Under the pieces are notes generated by a model. That model did no database searches, was not told the origin of the DNA, and saw nothing but the letters and a program-made list of their open reading frames with translations. DNA of 64,000 bases from assembly GCA_027924585.1 (NCBI GenBank), contig BSBM01000150.1, positions 15,243,001 through 15,307,000 on the forward strand. Direction: 5' to 3'. A program made the translations under genes and the position numbers. The stretch is from Larix kaempferi (taxonomy: Eukaryota; Streptophyta; Pinopsida; Pinales; Pinaceae). Shown here piece by piece: positions 23,090-36,075 of the stretch; the stretch's first letter is position 1, and each line of letters opens with the position of its first letter.

Positions 23090-24498
23090 TGTAAGGTTCC
23101 CAATCAGAAATTAGGAATATTATCTCCAAGGTTCCAACTTTAATTATGTTGATTTTCAACTTTTTCCCAAACACTGGCTTATGAAGGCTTATGAGATGCT
23201 CTTGTTAAACAATAGTGGAGTGTATGTATATTTATGATGTCCATTAAAGGTGTGCAGATAATCAAAGTTTTTATATTTCACTGATATGTGTCCCAAATCA
23301 AATATGATATAAAATTGGAAGCTGGTAAAGAAACTAGGAACACTAGTTCAATTTTAGCCACACTGAACATGAGGTTTCCAACTCTTCCCAAACAATACCA
23401 AAGCAACTCAAATTCTCCCAATATCAATTTAATGGACTCAAATAGACTCAAATGAAACTATATGACCCACTGATATACTCAATATAACTTCCAAAGAAGT
23501 ATCAAAGACACCCTTTCAAGACTAGTGAGAAACTAGCTCGATTTCCCCCACATTGGAATACTAGTTTTTCAACTTGACCCAAACACTTCCCAATCAGAAA
23601 ACATATTGCCAAATAGATCCAATTCAACCATGAAAATACAAAATAAAAAAAAATAACTTAACAACAGACTTTGGGGAGCTGATATGAAAATTTAATACAC
23701 ATTGTCTTAAGATTGCTTAACCATACTAGCGGATTTGCACATAAATTACCCATAAGCTTGAACATTGAACACCATATGATGAAAATATCTGTAAATATTT
23801 ACTATTAATGTATGGAGACAATAAATATACCAATTAAGGCAATATATGGCTCTTACAAAATCTAAAATAAAAGAAATATAAAGATAGAAAAGTAGTGGTG
23901 CGCCCCTCCACCAGAAGAGATGCCGAATAGAGTAGATTTAGTAAAATGTTGATATCTCGGGCATACATAAACCTTTTTGAGTGAAACAAAAAGTGTTTCC
24001 CACTGGAAATGATGCTATGAATGCAATGGAATAGGTATAATATACCATAAATGCTCAAAATTATAGAAACTAGAACGTCCATTTCGGCCCACCAACGCCA
24101 GTCCAAGCTCTAAATCAATAGAAAGAAATTCCAAATGATATGAATTCGACCCCATTACTGTATATGAACATATAAACTGCAATAAATATCTGTAGAGAAA
24201 TATGAAAGTGATTTCTCCCCTCAATAATCAATTGCAATGAAGCACGATGAAAATATCTGGATGATCTCCTCCTCTCTCCTAGCTTGGGTGGAATCTTTCA
24301 CCACCAAAACTAGATCAATGGCGAGGAAGGTAAACACCCGACGTGCAACAGAAAAGATAATCTCTCCAATAGTGAAAAAAAAACAACAATGATCCAAAAT
24401 CTCTTTCACTTGCGTCTTCATCCCTTTTATAAATCTTCGTGGAGCATTTCCCCCTCATTCTAGAATTCTCTCACAAATATTTAATAAAATATTAATAA
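23090..24498 (-). repeat. Element A 5' LTR, truncated
   Basis: Aligns with 374-1781 base for base apart from scattered substitutions and small indels. Similarity stops abruptly after AATATTAATAA at 24498. The counterpart of 1782-2413 was not seen anywhere to the right, so the outer 0.63 kb is missing. Confidence 0.85.
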
Positions 24499-25405
24499 GT
24501 TGTTTTTGTGGCTTGCTTTAGCCAAAAGAATTCTTGTTTGGGATTTCATTTCTAAAAAAAAATATGTTGGGCCTAGGAGATTCCCCCTGTGTAGGAATGA
24601 TTAAGAATCAATTTCCCATTTATTTGTGCATTGTTCTTATTTTCATAGTATGTGGATGATTGTGTCTCAGATTAAAGGTTTTACCTTTGACTGGAATGGA
24701 GTAGAGCTAAAGGATTCTTTGATGAATTGGTTCAATGATTTATCTTCAAGAGGATTTAAGTATTTACTTGTTTTGGTTATTTGGGGTACCTGGATAGCTC
24801 AAAATTTAGTTACTTTTGAGGATAAAAGGATACCTCCTTAAATGTATGCTTTCAAAAGTTTGGCTATATTTGACTCTCTTCCACGGGTGAAGAAACAACC
24901 CAGTATTAGGAGAATATCTTAGGTGATAGTTGACAAATCTTATCACTGATGCTTTTTTGATGGGGCATCTCAATGGGATCCAACTATAGGTGGAGCGGGG
25001 GAAGTCATCTTTTCTTTTGATGATATTTGGACTATATTTGTTGTAGGAGTGGGTCAGTGTTCAAACAATTGGACATAGTTGATGGCTTTGAAGATGGTTT
25101 TACTTCTCTCTCTTTCAAAGAATATTCACATATTACAAGTCTTCAGGGATTCGTTGTTAGTTATTAATTGGTTGAAGATTAACAAAGCCCCAAAAAATAT
25201 TTTCTTGAAACCTTTGTTTGAGGAAGTGTACCAAATTGCAACTCTATTTCAGAAGATAAGTTTTTGTCATATATTTATAGAAAGGAAAGACATTGTGGAT
25301 CAACTCTACAAGAAGGGTCTTCAGTTTAGCAATGCAGTATGGAAGAAATGGGAGTGTGTCAATGGAATTTTGATGGAGGATGATCCTGGACCTATCAATT
25401 TTTGA
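24499..25405 (+). pseudogene. LINE (L1-type) 3' remnant: zinc-binding region and RNase H
   Basis: The plus-strand reading from 24590 gives ISHLFVHCSYFHSMW, then an aromatic-rich block to VIWGTWIAQN. This is the usual zf-RVT segment after plant LINE reverse transcriptase. It continues with FDGASQWDPTIGGAG, where the RNase H of plant L1 elements has DGAS, and an open frame 25079-25405 with the end of RNase H. Stops at about 24841, 24918 and 25078 and lost cysteines show it is dead. The 5' part is absent. It begins exactly where the element A LTR is cut off. Confidence 0.75.
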
Positions 25406-26014
25406 TGTTCTTAAAGACCCGGAACAGATCATAAACGCATACATACTTTTCTGGGCATTTTTTCTTAAAACGGTTTTAGAAAATGGTTGTGGAAATCATT
25501 TTGGCGATAGAAATTACCAGATACTAAAGTCATTTTTGTAGATATTTTTTGACAGCAGACAGTTGTGTAGAAGTATAGCATGAAATGCCTTAGACCTTGT
25601 AAAATATAGTTTTTTTTTAAAATAAATAAACTGCGATCTTTTTTCGTGGAAAAAAAATCATAAATAAGCTCGTTTAATAAAAAACCATTATGTAGATCTC
25701 CTCTATTGGAGTTAAAAGAATTCATTAATCAATTATTATATTATTAATTACTAAAGTTGATTTATATATGGTCAAGATTTTCTACATAAATGTAACGATA
25801 CAAACTATTTTTTATTATAAAATATTGAATATAAATAATGTGATTGAGTTAACAATAAATATATAAAAACAAAAACGTTTCATTCATCTTGTTAAAAAAT
25901 AATTATTGAAATTAAAGAATATTAAATTTTTATATTTATTTATTGATGATTTTTAGAGGTTTAAATAAAATTATGATATTACAAGGAATACATTAACCCT
26001 AATTTGGAAGATCA
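25406..26014. other. AT-rich spacer, nothing recognised
   Basis: Very AT-rich with short homopolymer runs. There are no coding features or clear repeats. An 86-codon minus frame (25465-25725) has no recognisable motif and is probably chance. Confidence 0.4.
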
Positions 26015-26059
26015 AAAGTATTTCTTTGACTTAATTATTTCGAAGAAGAAAATTAATAT

Positions 26060-26353
26060 AACCAAGATAAGAATGAACTCCCATGAGCTTCATAGTGAAA
26101 TAGGGCGCTGGGAAATTCCTAAAACACCATAGAAGGAAAGGATTTGCCAACTCTGTGATTCTATGAGATTTGAGGATGAAGGTCATTTTCTTTTAGAGTG
26201 CTCTACATACACCCATATTCGGTCGCAATTTCCTAATCTTTGCTAAAATTCTAACCTACATGATCTTCTAACTTGTCAAAACTATGGTGACCTAGGAACG
26301 CTTAGTTCTAAGCTTTTTCATCATAGGAATAAAATTTTACAACCATCCAATTA
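26060..26353 (+). pseudogene. Second LINE-type remnant: C-terminal Cys/His domain
   Basis: The plus-strand reading gives NSHELHSEIGRWEIPKTP, a stop, then KERICQLCDSM, FEDEGHFLLECSTYTHIRSQF and another stop. The pattern Arg-x-Cys-X2-Cys, Glu-Asp-Glu, His-X4-Cys is that of the zinc-binding C-terminus after reverse transcriptase in several non-LTR retrotransposons. It differs from the plant L1 remnant 1 kb to the left. A 3' tail of GGGCATCAT-type short repeats follows (26385-26450), which fits the microsatellite tails of such elements. The clade is not resolved. Confidence 0.55.
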
Positions 26354-26545
26354 ATTTATATCTCTTTTCTTAAGGTTTGATAGACCAAATGGGTCCTAAT
26401 GGGCATCATCGTCATCATTATGGGTCCTAATGGGCATCATCATCATCATTATCATCTATGGTGACCTAGGAACGCTTATTTCTAAACTTTTTTATCATAG
26501 AAATAAAATTTTACAACAATCCAATTAATTTGTATCTCTTTTTTA
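26283..26545 (+). repeat. Duplicated LINE 3' end with (CAT)n-like tail
   Basis: The 85 bp from GGTGACCTAGGAACGC (26287-26372) recur at about 26460-26545 with a few substitutions. Between the copies, the motif GGGTCCTAATGGGCATCATC occurs twice with short CAT/ATC repeats. Confidence 0.65.
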
Positions 26546-26550
26546 TAGAA

Positions 26551-27678
26551 TATTTAATTTTCATAAATATAAATGAATAAATTGATTTTAATATTAATAT
26601 AAGTTATATTAATTAATCTTGACTTTAAATATTAATTAGCTTTTAAATCATTTAAAATTTAGAAAAAATATTTATTAATTATTAAATTTATGAAAACTTC
26701 ATGGTCTATTTTCTAATATTAACTTTAGAAGTAAAAAGAAATAAATCAATTCTAAACATAAAAGAAATTAATAAATTATTATTACAATAATAATATTGTC
26801 ACAATAATATTTATTAAAAATCAATTGTTTTTAATTACACTAATTTAAAACTTAACTCTAAAATATTAGTTTTTAATAAATTATTATTATACTTGTCTAT
26901 TATTTTTATTGAAGTAATAGTAATATATTATTATAATATTTTTTATTTAAAAATTAATAAACTTTCTTTTCATAATTTTTTTCTAATTAAATAGATAAAT
27001 ACGAAGCAACCTTATTGCTAATTCATCTTGTGTATAGACGCAATTGTATTTTGATGACCAAACTTATGTCATGTTTGTTCACATTTATTTATATAGCATA
27101 TTCTACAACATTATTACTCAAAAGAAAACTAAGATGTCACACTAAGTTCCATGACTTCATGAATATATTGAGTGTCAAGGACACTAAACATCAAAGAATA
27201 TATTTATTGTATATCTAAACTAAGTTCCATGTCCATTTTTCGGATGCAGTAGAAGAGAAGAGAAATTTTGTGTCTCGTGATTTTTTTTATTATCTATTTT
27301 AATATATATTTTTCTCGTAAGTAGCACAATTTATCCAAGAACAACAAACAACGAAAGAATTAAGACAAAATTAGCTAAGATTACTAATACATTTTTTTAA
27401 AAACGGCATACATGTAGACATCTATATAAGCAAAATAAATACAAATCAGTAAGAGGTGCTATTCATAATAAATGTTTTGGGTGTTAACAAAATTTTAAGA
27501 AGACATCTAATCAATGTTGAAATTTGATGGGTAAATAGTCATCATTTGTTATTTTACATGTCAAATTACGCCCACTTCGTAAAATTAAACGTCATTAATG
27601 AAGTGTGAATTTTAATTTCACCCGTTATTTTAAAGTGCATTTTTATTTTTACATGTCATTAATATGTACATCCCAAGC

Positions 27679-27680
<2 letters not shown>
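26551..27680. other. AT-rich spacer, nothing recognised
   Basis: Over 1 kb of very AT-rich DNA, with TTA/AAT-rich stretches at 26560-27000. No supported gene. Small frames here are random. Confidence 0.4.

Positions 27681-27716
<36 letters not shown>
27681..27716. repeat. (AT)18 microsatellite
   Basis: An uninterrupted alternating AT tract, directly visible. Confidence 0.97.
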
Positions 27717-27718
<2 letters not shown>

Positions 27719-29042
27719 TATTTCTAATATGGAAATTTTGTTTTTGTCATGGTGTGGTTGGTTTTCTCCCCTTGTTAAGTAAATTTGACTCGGTCATGGT
27801 TTTTTGGGCCCATGATATTTGGTGGCCCAGTGTATTACTTGTGAAGAAGCCTATTTAAAGGTTTTGAAGATAAACCTTGTTTGTCATTATGTGTGTGCTT
27901 GTTTTAATTAATATGTTTTTTATTATTATATTTTTGTAAAACTTTTTATTTTTGTATTATATGAGGCAAGGTATGAGAATTCAATGTTTCATTTAGTTAT
28001 TATAAATGTTATTTCAAAAAAAAAAAATATTATTATGACGAGTAAAATTAAGATTTAAATGTCAAATGAAAGACAATATTAAAATTAAAATGTCATATAA
28101 AAATTTCGTGACATACAAAGTAAAACGCCAATTTCAACCCTACACCCAATTGAAACTTTGAAAAAAACACATAATCGAAAACAAATCCTTTACCATTATT
28201 TTTCTCACCACATAAATAAATCCAACATCACTCTCAATTGCATATAAGATGAAAAAGGACACTCGTTACACTCATGGTTTTATGTACATGGAAGCATCTT
28301 CACTTCAGTGTTGATATTATAAGTTTGAAGAATGTGATTTCTATAGAAATTATTCATTCCATAAAACTAGTAATTTAGAACACATTTATAAATATAAATC
28401 ATTGGTTAACTCAATTTCAATAGATAATTGTGCATGACATAGTAGTTAAAAATCCAATATACCCTCTACAAATTAAAGAATAAAGAATAAAGGCACTTAT
28501 GGCATTACACATCTAGATGTATGTTATGTACTTCCCTCAAAATGTTTCATATGGGAGCACCATGCCATGCATGAGTCAATATTTCATAGCATATTTATCA
28601 ACATGAAAGATTGACCATCTTACCGTTTTGGGGTAACATTTATTTATAAAAAATTTAATATTTCAAAAAAAGTTATTACAAGTTGATTGGTCGAGACAAA
28701 AAATTATTTGATTGACCATTTATGTGAAAAGTCATGCAAAACATTGTGGTGTTAACATAGTTATCCTTTGCCATGCAACTTGCACAACTAAGCATGTCTC
28801 TAAATGAATATTGTTAATTTTAAGGACCTAATAATTGTACATCTACATTACTAGGTCCAATGTAGCATTGATTTAGTCCCTAGAAGTCCATTGGTGAATG
28901 GACATGTGTACTACAAATCTATCCTATAAATTGAGAAGATAAAGTATTAGAATTAAGATCTAATAAGGACATATTTGGTTGAGTGCTTCTCATTGTAAAA
29001 GCCTAATTATTCTTGCACTAAATAAGGATGGTACATGGTACC
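27717..29042. other. AT-rich spacer left of element 2
   Basis: No supported gene. It includes an A-rich run at about 28017-28028 that could be an old retroelement tail. It ends with GTACC next to the element 2 LTR. Confidence 0.4.
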
Positions 29043-31733
29043 TGTCACCTACCCAAATTCTGAAAATATTATTTTATTGGCAAAATACTTTATGTTAAAT
29101 TTTAATTACAAAGTTTTGTAATTATGACCAAGTTTGGTCAAGGATGAATGTAATTACTGATTATTATTATTTAATAAATTAAACTAGGAGACAAACACCC
29201 AAAGGAACTGTTAAATGACCCACTAGGAGGAATGGAAGCTGTTAGAAGGCATGGGACAGATGGCAGCAATTGCACTTCACCACTAGCTGTTGGTTATGGG
29301 ACAACAACCCCTACAAATGTGGCATTATCCCCCAGGTGGAGGGAGTGAGTAGGTAGCTCATTTAATGACCAGTTATCAACTGAAAGGCCTAGGCAGCCTA
29401 CATAAGGAAAATTCGAGTTGAGCAGGCAGCTCTTACACAATATTTTCTGCAGAAATATTCCTCATGTGCATCAGGAGATCACTGAGAGATTCGAATAGGG
29501 AGGCTATGTGAGAGTGCAACTGTAAGTCTGCAAATTATTTTGAGAAGGAGAACCAAAGGTGCTAGTGCAGGTCCCTTTGACTGCTAAGTCTTTAAGACTG
29601 GATAACTATTGCTACTGCAAGTTGAGGTCCTAAGCTTCTAAGTTTCTTCTTCCTGGTGGTTCAGTAAACAGGCTCGGGGGTCCTAAGGCAAGTAACTTGG
29701 TTGTCTTCAGGAATTGGTTGGGTGGAACAGGCTCCTTGGGTTGTTTGTTTCCTTACAGTTAACCAGGTTTTGTTGTTCCTATTTTGTTTACAATTTATTA
29801 TTTCTGTTTAGTAAAATTATCAAACTTTGTTTTGTAAAAGAATTTATTTTCTGATCTATGTTTATGTCTGAACGATAAAGTTTTGTTAAAGATCTGATTA
29901 GATAACCATCTCTATATTTTTCCACATACTGTTATTTGCATCGTACTCTAGTATAGAGAAGCAAATTGAATGGTAGATGAGAGAAAGGTAGATTGTCATT
30001 GATTGGACAAATAATTACAGTCATTGCTATGTTTACAATTCTGTCCTATATCTAAACATAGTAAAAATTTATTGTATATTATCAACAGTAATATAGGATT
30101 CTTTTGTTATTTTATGAAAGAAAAATATAGTCTAACTTCTGTATGGTTATATATTTTTCTCTTATCTCTATTCATTTAAAATAGCAAACAAATGCAATTA
30201 AAATCATACATATCATGTTTTCCAAGTAATAGTATTTCCAAAGGTTTTAACAGCTGCAATAACTAATCAATATACAGTTTTCTTATCTTTACACATACTT
30301 TATTTCTTCACTGGTTTCCTGTTTGATTTCATGTATCAACTGTTTATTTCAGTAGTATCAAAACCTATTACACTACAAACCCTAACTCTGTAAACAAACA
30401 ATCATATTTTTCTATCTCAAAAACAAACTGTAAACATTATTCAAGAATGATAATATTTATGACTTATGAAACCCTATTCATTACTTTCCAGAACCATATT
30501 ATCTTTTATATATGGTAAGCTACTATCTAAGAATCATCTAACAGTTAGCCGAAGGCACAAATTACATATTCATGTCTAAAACTTAGCTTACAACCCTAGT
30601 ATCTAAACATACGCATTATCAAAATTATCTTGTCAACGATTTAATCTTGGGTACAAACCCTAGCACAAGCCCGAAAGCATTTTGAAGTTACAGGTAAGAT
30701 ATCCTTTGTAAAAATTGAAACTAGAACAGGGGGGCATAACCCTTTCAAAATATTTAACAGTCGAACTACCTCAACGATTTTCCAAAATTATAGTTATCAA
30801 CAAAGAAAATGAAGTACAGACATACATTATGCAAACTATAAACCCTCGGCCAAAGATAAATATCATGGCTCGGCAAATCTTAACAATTATTTTACACAGT
30901 GATCTCAACGATTTTGTTTAAACATAACTTTCCATTGCAAGAAATGAACCATGGTTTACAGAGATAAATGAGCCCTCGGCTCTTAGTTCCATACTCATCA
31001 GAAATAACCAAAAACTCAACAGAGTTCAAATTCGGACCTATCAAGGTTCCAAATAGTACGTAGAAGCTTAAACCTTATCAACAAATGTCAAACGAGATCA
31101 CTTTATCCATAAACTACATAGGGTTATACTCTTGACTCTTTGCATTATGAAAATGAATGCTAAGCTCTTATCAACGATGAGCTAGGCATCAAAAAGGCCA
31201 AGTAGCATTTTAAACATTCAAGGGTTACCCTATGTACATCTTTTTGTATCAACATAAAAACCTTAAAAACTCAATAGTCGGCCATCACCGAAAAACAAGG
31301 TCAAACAGTTTTGACTCTCGGCAATAGAATCATCATCAAAACCAAGTCCAAAGGCACCTACGAGGGTCTGAGGATCACCGGAGCTTACCAGGAATTGGAT
31401 GTATGCATTCCATTCCAAAAACCTTGCCAAACAACCTCATTCGAAACCGGTGCCTGCCAAAAACACAGTCGAGGAGTTTAAAACGAGAAAATCACAACTA
31501 TGAGAACTTTTAAACACGATATTACTGCATTAATGATTTCTTACCTCTAGATTTGCAGCTCTGAGTTTTGGTACATCACCCAGCAAAAACGATGAAGCTT
31601 GATAGCTTTGGACTGAAACCATGAAATCTTTTACAGAAGTTTTTCTTTCACCAACTGAAGGAATCGAACTACAATTTCATCAACTGACAGAGGGATAAAC
31701 CAATTACAACTTTTATAACCTTATCGTAACTCC

Positions 31734-32204
31734 ATGGCACACAAATGTAAACCGACAACTGTTAAAATCACCACCCACAGGTCTCAAGGTCGAAACCACC
31801 ACATTTCTATGTCTAAACCCTACATTTACAGCAGCTTGTCGGCCTCATCACTCAAACACCAGCGTAACAATGAAGACCGAGAACTCTCCAGCAAAACATA
31901 CAACGAGATTCTAGGGTTATCAAATCAACGGCCTAGATTTAATTCAATCAACGAGCAAGAAGGTGCCAGCAAGCCACTTTGGAGGTCGGGCAACCTTTGT
32001 ATTTATTGCTTCATAAATTACCACAACCACGACAGTGCCAACATAGCATACCAAAGATCATTACGGTATCCAGCTCGAAGGAGAGTAGACGTGGAAACCA
32101 TGCACAGCAAGATTCATAGTTATTGTATCTACCAAGTTCACGTCGATGATATTACGTGGAGTGCCAACAGCACTTTCCACTACGTAGTTGGTCTGGACCA
32201 TTAA
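31734..32204 (+). other. 156-codon ORF inside the LTR (copy 1)
   Basis: An open frame in the element 2 5' LTR with a same-length counterpart at 53941-54411 in the 3' LTR. The predicted product is basic, His/Ser/Tyr-rich and unrecognised. By eye the two differ at 17 of 156 residues, so most substitutions change the amino acid. That argues against protein-level selection and suggests chance openness. A real LTR-encoded accessory protein cannot be excluded. Confidence 0.3.
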
Positions 32205-33060
32205 TGCATGGACAAAACACTATTGTTGCCAGGTTGCAAATCATGCCAAGTACCGAGTATTAAACTATTGTCAAAATCGAATTCATTACTATGTTAGTTT
32301 CTATATATACATTTGCATAGTTTCAAATTAATATTATGGCATCGTAAAATTAGAGTTATGCTATGACACTTATATTGTTTGTATTGTATTTGTTGTATGG
32401 TGTTGAGTCATATAGGGTAAGGCTTATACGTTTGTATAATAGCCAACCTTTGTCAATTTTGATAAATAGAGATTATAGGTAGTTAGGATCCTTATTTATA
32501 CAAATTATAATGTTAGATTATAACACAATATATATTCTTTATATATATTTTATATATTGTTTAATTTGCAAACAATAGGGAGGGAGTAGGATTACACGTT
32601 AAAATTCTCTAGCAAGACTATAAGGCAATTTATAACATAAACACTAAGCGCAATATTTATATTTCGCGTAATAGCTTTTTATTGTAAAGTGTTGTGATAA
32701 ACTAGTAGTGCAATATTATATCTACGACATACATTTAGAATTACCTTAAGACGTTGGTAAAGTCCTTCAACATTAATGACGATATTCATGACAATAAACG
32801 TGGTATCATAAGAAATAAATAGATGACGCCTTTTCAATAAACTTAGAAGGGTATGCGAATCAGCACTTGAACTAGCATTAGAACTAAGTATTCATACCTG
32901 CAAGTAACTTGTTTTGCAAAGGAGTTCATAACGTTTTATTATTACATCGACGTTGAATTGAAAGACACACGTACTCTTAAATCATGTGATCGTAGAACTT
33001 CTTACATGTTGGTTGCACATAGAAACATTGCAAATGCCTTAGCTTTTGCAGCTAAGTAAA

Positions 33061-33068
33061 CTCCACGG
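33061..33068. repeat. 8-bp TSD of the TIR element, left copy (CTCCACGG)
   Basis: CTCCACGG is repeated at 41205-41212. The uninterrupted site in the other LTR reads CTCCAGGG followed by TACC (about 55269). Confidence 0.9.
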
Positions 33069-33564
33069 CACGGGGGGTTCACTCAGTGAACTTGTTACCT
33101 AGCACGATCGTTCGCAAGCTATTAAATAATATCCCTAATTTCACTAAATATTGGAAAAAGCCTCCTAAAATTGTATTGTTGAAGCCCCCTCCCAATATAC
33201 CTTTCTAATTAAGAAAACCCCTAGTTTCACCAAATATTGTAGGTATCCATTTTTATCAACCCATTTTTAATACCCCCTTTATATAATATTACAAGTTTTA
33301 GCAAACAAGATCCCTAACGCATCTTAGTATAAGCAAACATGATGCTAAATAACATAATAGTATAATGCTCATAATGATCCCACTAGGATTGCAGGGGCGA
33401 CATTGGATATGGAAAACCCAATGAAATAGTAATGGGAAAACAGGGAAAATTTTAAGGACCCCTACTAAATTTATTTATATAATAAATGGGAAAATCCCCA
33501 TGATACATGGGAAAGTGTGAAGGCTATTTTATCAATAATATAATATGTATATATAATTTCTTAT

Positions 33565-33775
33565 CAAAACATTCACGAAATTATAGAATTTTGTAAAATA
33601 TGGGCGAATATTTCATGGAATTATAAAATCTTGTAAAATCATGGCAAATATTTTATATAATTATAAAACCTTGTAAATTCCTTGGCGAATATTTCACAAA
33701 ATTATAAAATCTTCTAAAGTATTGGTGAATCTTTCAATGAATTATAAAATCTTGTAAATTATTAGCAAATTGGTT
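33565..33775 (+). repeat. Degenerate minisatellite of about 45 bp, 4-5 copies
   Basis: Copies share the core GAATTATAAAATCTTGTAAA preceded by a GCGAATATTTCA-like segment. Spacing is about 43-48 bp with substitutions between copies. Confidence 0.75.
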
Positions 33776-35960
33776 GAAATTTGACAAAATAAAATTCCCT
33801 AGATGATTTTGTATTCACTTGGGATTTTCCATGTACTCTTACAATCGAACACCTTCTAAACAAAATCCAAACTAATTTGTTGACTTTACTCATCACAACT
33901 ACTTATGCTAGTAAGTTCATACCTCCTTAAAGATATAATGTAGAGATAATTTCATAAATATTTGCAATATAAAATTGAGCACTTGGTCAAAGTGTGCAAT
34001 TAATTTATCCCACGACATTTGGTGTACAATCAATTTTCACAAAATATGTGGGACCTAATCATCCCCTTCAACTGAAATTACTACGAGAAAGAAACTAGTT
34101 TCTTGAAGCACTACTTGAAATAACAAGCTTCAATAAATGGAAATTTTGAAACACAATCTTGATGGAGATATTGGCTAAATAAATGGAAATTTTGAAACTC
34201 ATTCTCGTTGGAATTGTCTCCCTTGTCTCATTGGCCTTTTCTCCTTTCTTGTGATTGTGAATGGTTTGTGTTGCTTTCTAGGGAAAAACCTTCAACATTA
34301 GTATTATCAATTTCTAGTGAAATTGCATTTATCTCACTTTGATCAATAGGGGAACCTATCTTATCATCCATTATATGGATATTCGATCAATATTTCTTAG
34401 AATAGTTGACGGCTCTCTCATTGATAGATTACTCAAAAGAGCTTCAATCATGAAGAGAATGTAGATTCTTTGATTGAGGCTTTTTAAAGTATGATAATTC
34501 CTTTGTTTTGATGCTTTCTTTCTATGATTGTTGTTTGACATCTCACTTATATTTTTTTTTAATAAATTTAAACTTTAAGAGTAAAATAGTCGGCTAGGAG
34601 GGTGCTAAGATGAAATATGAAACCATAGGAAACCCTAATGGCTAGGGTAAGGAAGGCGCTAGATGTGAGTAAGAATGACTAAATAGGCCAACCTTGGTAT
34701 TAAGACTAAGTGTTTGGAGCACTTAAAAGTCATATAACAAGGAAGCCTAACTATCACTCAATCATAGGGGTCATTTCCTTAATTATTCGACTCAATCGTC
34801 ATGGAAGTTGTGAATTTTATTATGGGATATGATTGGCTTATGCTCCTTCACATGAAAACCAAGTTTAACCTCCATATAAGTCTTTGTGCAATTCAATCAT
34901 TCTTTGGCAGCCTTGGCATTATGAATATATAGGTGAATCGACGTGATAGTATGTGTGGGATTAACCAAGCCATTCCATACAACCTAGGCCTTCAATCATT
35001 GCATCTTATTTCAATTTTAAATTAGCTCTTCTTTGGTGAAGAAGTAGAGGGGTATGTCGATGAGCTTTGCTTATCTCAAAACTTTCTAACCCTTTGGTCC
35101 TCACTTATTCATATGATCTTAGGGTGATTTAAATACCCATCCCTAGCTTCTTCTTTGGAACATTAGCTCGATGAGATAGGCACTCACAAAAATAAAATGA
35201 ACATGGTAAAGATGTGTGCTTCTTGTAGCCATCACAATATGTGTTTCTACTGCTACCAGGAGATGTGAAGCTCATCGTGATTACCGTGAAGACAATATAG
35301 CTTCAGCATTAAGATAATGGGAGAGTTGGAAGAGAGATTGGGATGCAAATAATGACAAAAATTTAAGGTGATCAAAAGAGAACTAATTTAAATGCAAGGA
35401 TAACTAATAGAGTATAAAAGTAAATTGGTTCTTTCAAAAATTGATATAGAATTTCAAAAAGAAATAATAGAGGAAGAAATGAAAAAGTGAAGGAATTGCA
35501 TTGTATAATCCATTACTAAGCTCCCCTTAATAATCTACTATTAAGGAATAATCATACTATGGACTCCATACGACAAAGGAAAACATGATTCATCCCTCAT
35601 GGTTTCATTAGCATGTCAAAAGACAAGTAGAGATCATGGACTATAGTAATTTCATCAATTATGCCATGTTATAGTTTTGGTTTTGTGATAGCATGAATTC
35701 CACTTTGATATGAGGAGAAGCCAAATATTCATGGAAGGATTCATGAAACATTTATGAACAATAAGTGAATCGCTATTAAAACCTATGTAGGTGTGCACTG
35801 CAAATAAACTATGCTAAAATTGAGTAATTAACAATGAAGAAATGGATTTGATTGACAATATTGCTTTTACTATTTTATAAAAAAACACAACCAAGATTCA
35901 TGTTTTTACCAAACTTTTATGTATTTACATATTGTAAATAAGATTGTAACTATTTTATTT
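33776..35960. other. TIR element interior, no gene recognised
   Basis: About 2.2 kb with only short frames on both strands. I found no transposase motif. Confidence 0.4.
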
Positions 35961-35964
35961 TTTA

Positions 35965-36075
35965 CTAATATATCAAGTATCAATTACTCTTTAAAAAAAC
36001 TAAATTATATAATTTATTAACCATATCAAGTATCAATTACACTTTAAAAAAACTAAATTATATAATTTATTAACC
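35965..36075 (+). repeat. 52-bp direct duplication
   Basis: A unit beginning ATATCAAGTATCAATTAC and ending AATTTATTAACC occurs twice in tandem with one or two differences. Confidence 0.8.

Larger units (their letters stand above)
374..24498 (-). mobile_element. Element A: non-autonomous LTR retrotransposon, host of the nest
   Basis: Two direct copies of one LTR (374-2413 and the truncated 23090-24498) bracket a PBS (23077-23088), a gag-like reading frame and a polypurine tract (2414-2426), all in minus-strand order. Without the 17.6-kb element 1 insertion the internal part is only about 3.05 kb. I see no protease, reverse transcriptase, RNase H or integrase motif in it, so it resembles the gag-only or LARD-type non-autonomous class that depends on an autonomous partner. 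The initiator-Met PBS is used by copia and many gypsy lineages, so the superfamily is open. The 5' LTR has lost about 0.63 kb at its outer side, where LINE-derived DNA now abuts. Confidence 0.8.
29043..33068 (+). repeat. Element 2 5' LTR, first part
   Basis: Starts TGTCACCTACCC. Positions 29043-29954 match 46357-47279, and 29955-33068 match 52166-55276, in the same order with scattered substitutions. It ends at the left copy of an 8-bp target duplication (33061-33068). Confidence 0.9.

Noticed and set aside
27480-28145. MITE with GGGTGT-like inverted ends around the (AT)n tract
   Set aside because: The inverted match is only a few bases and no target duplication is visible.
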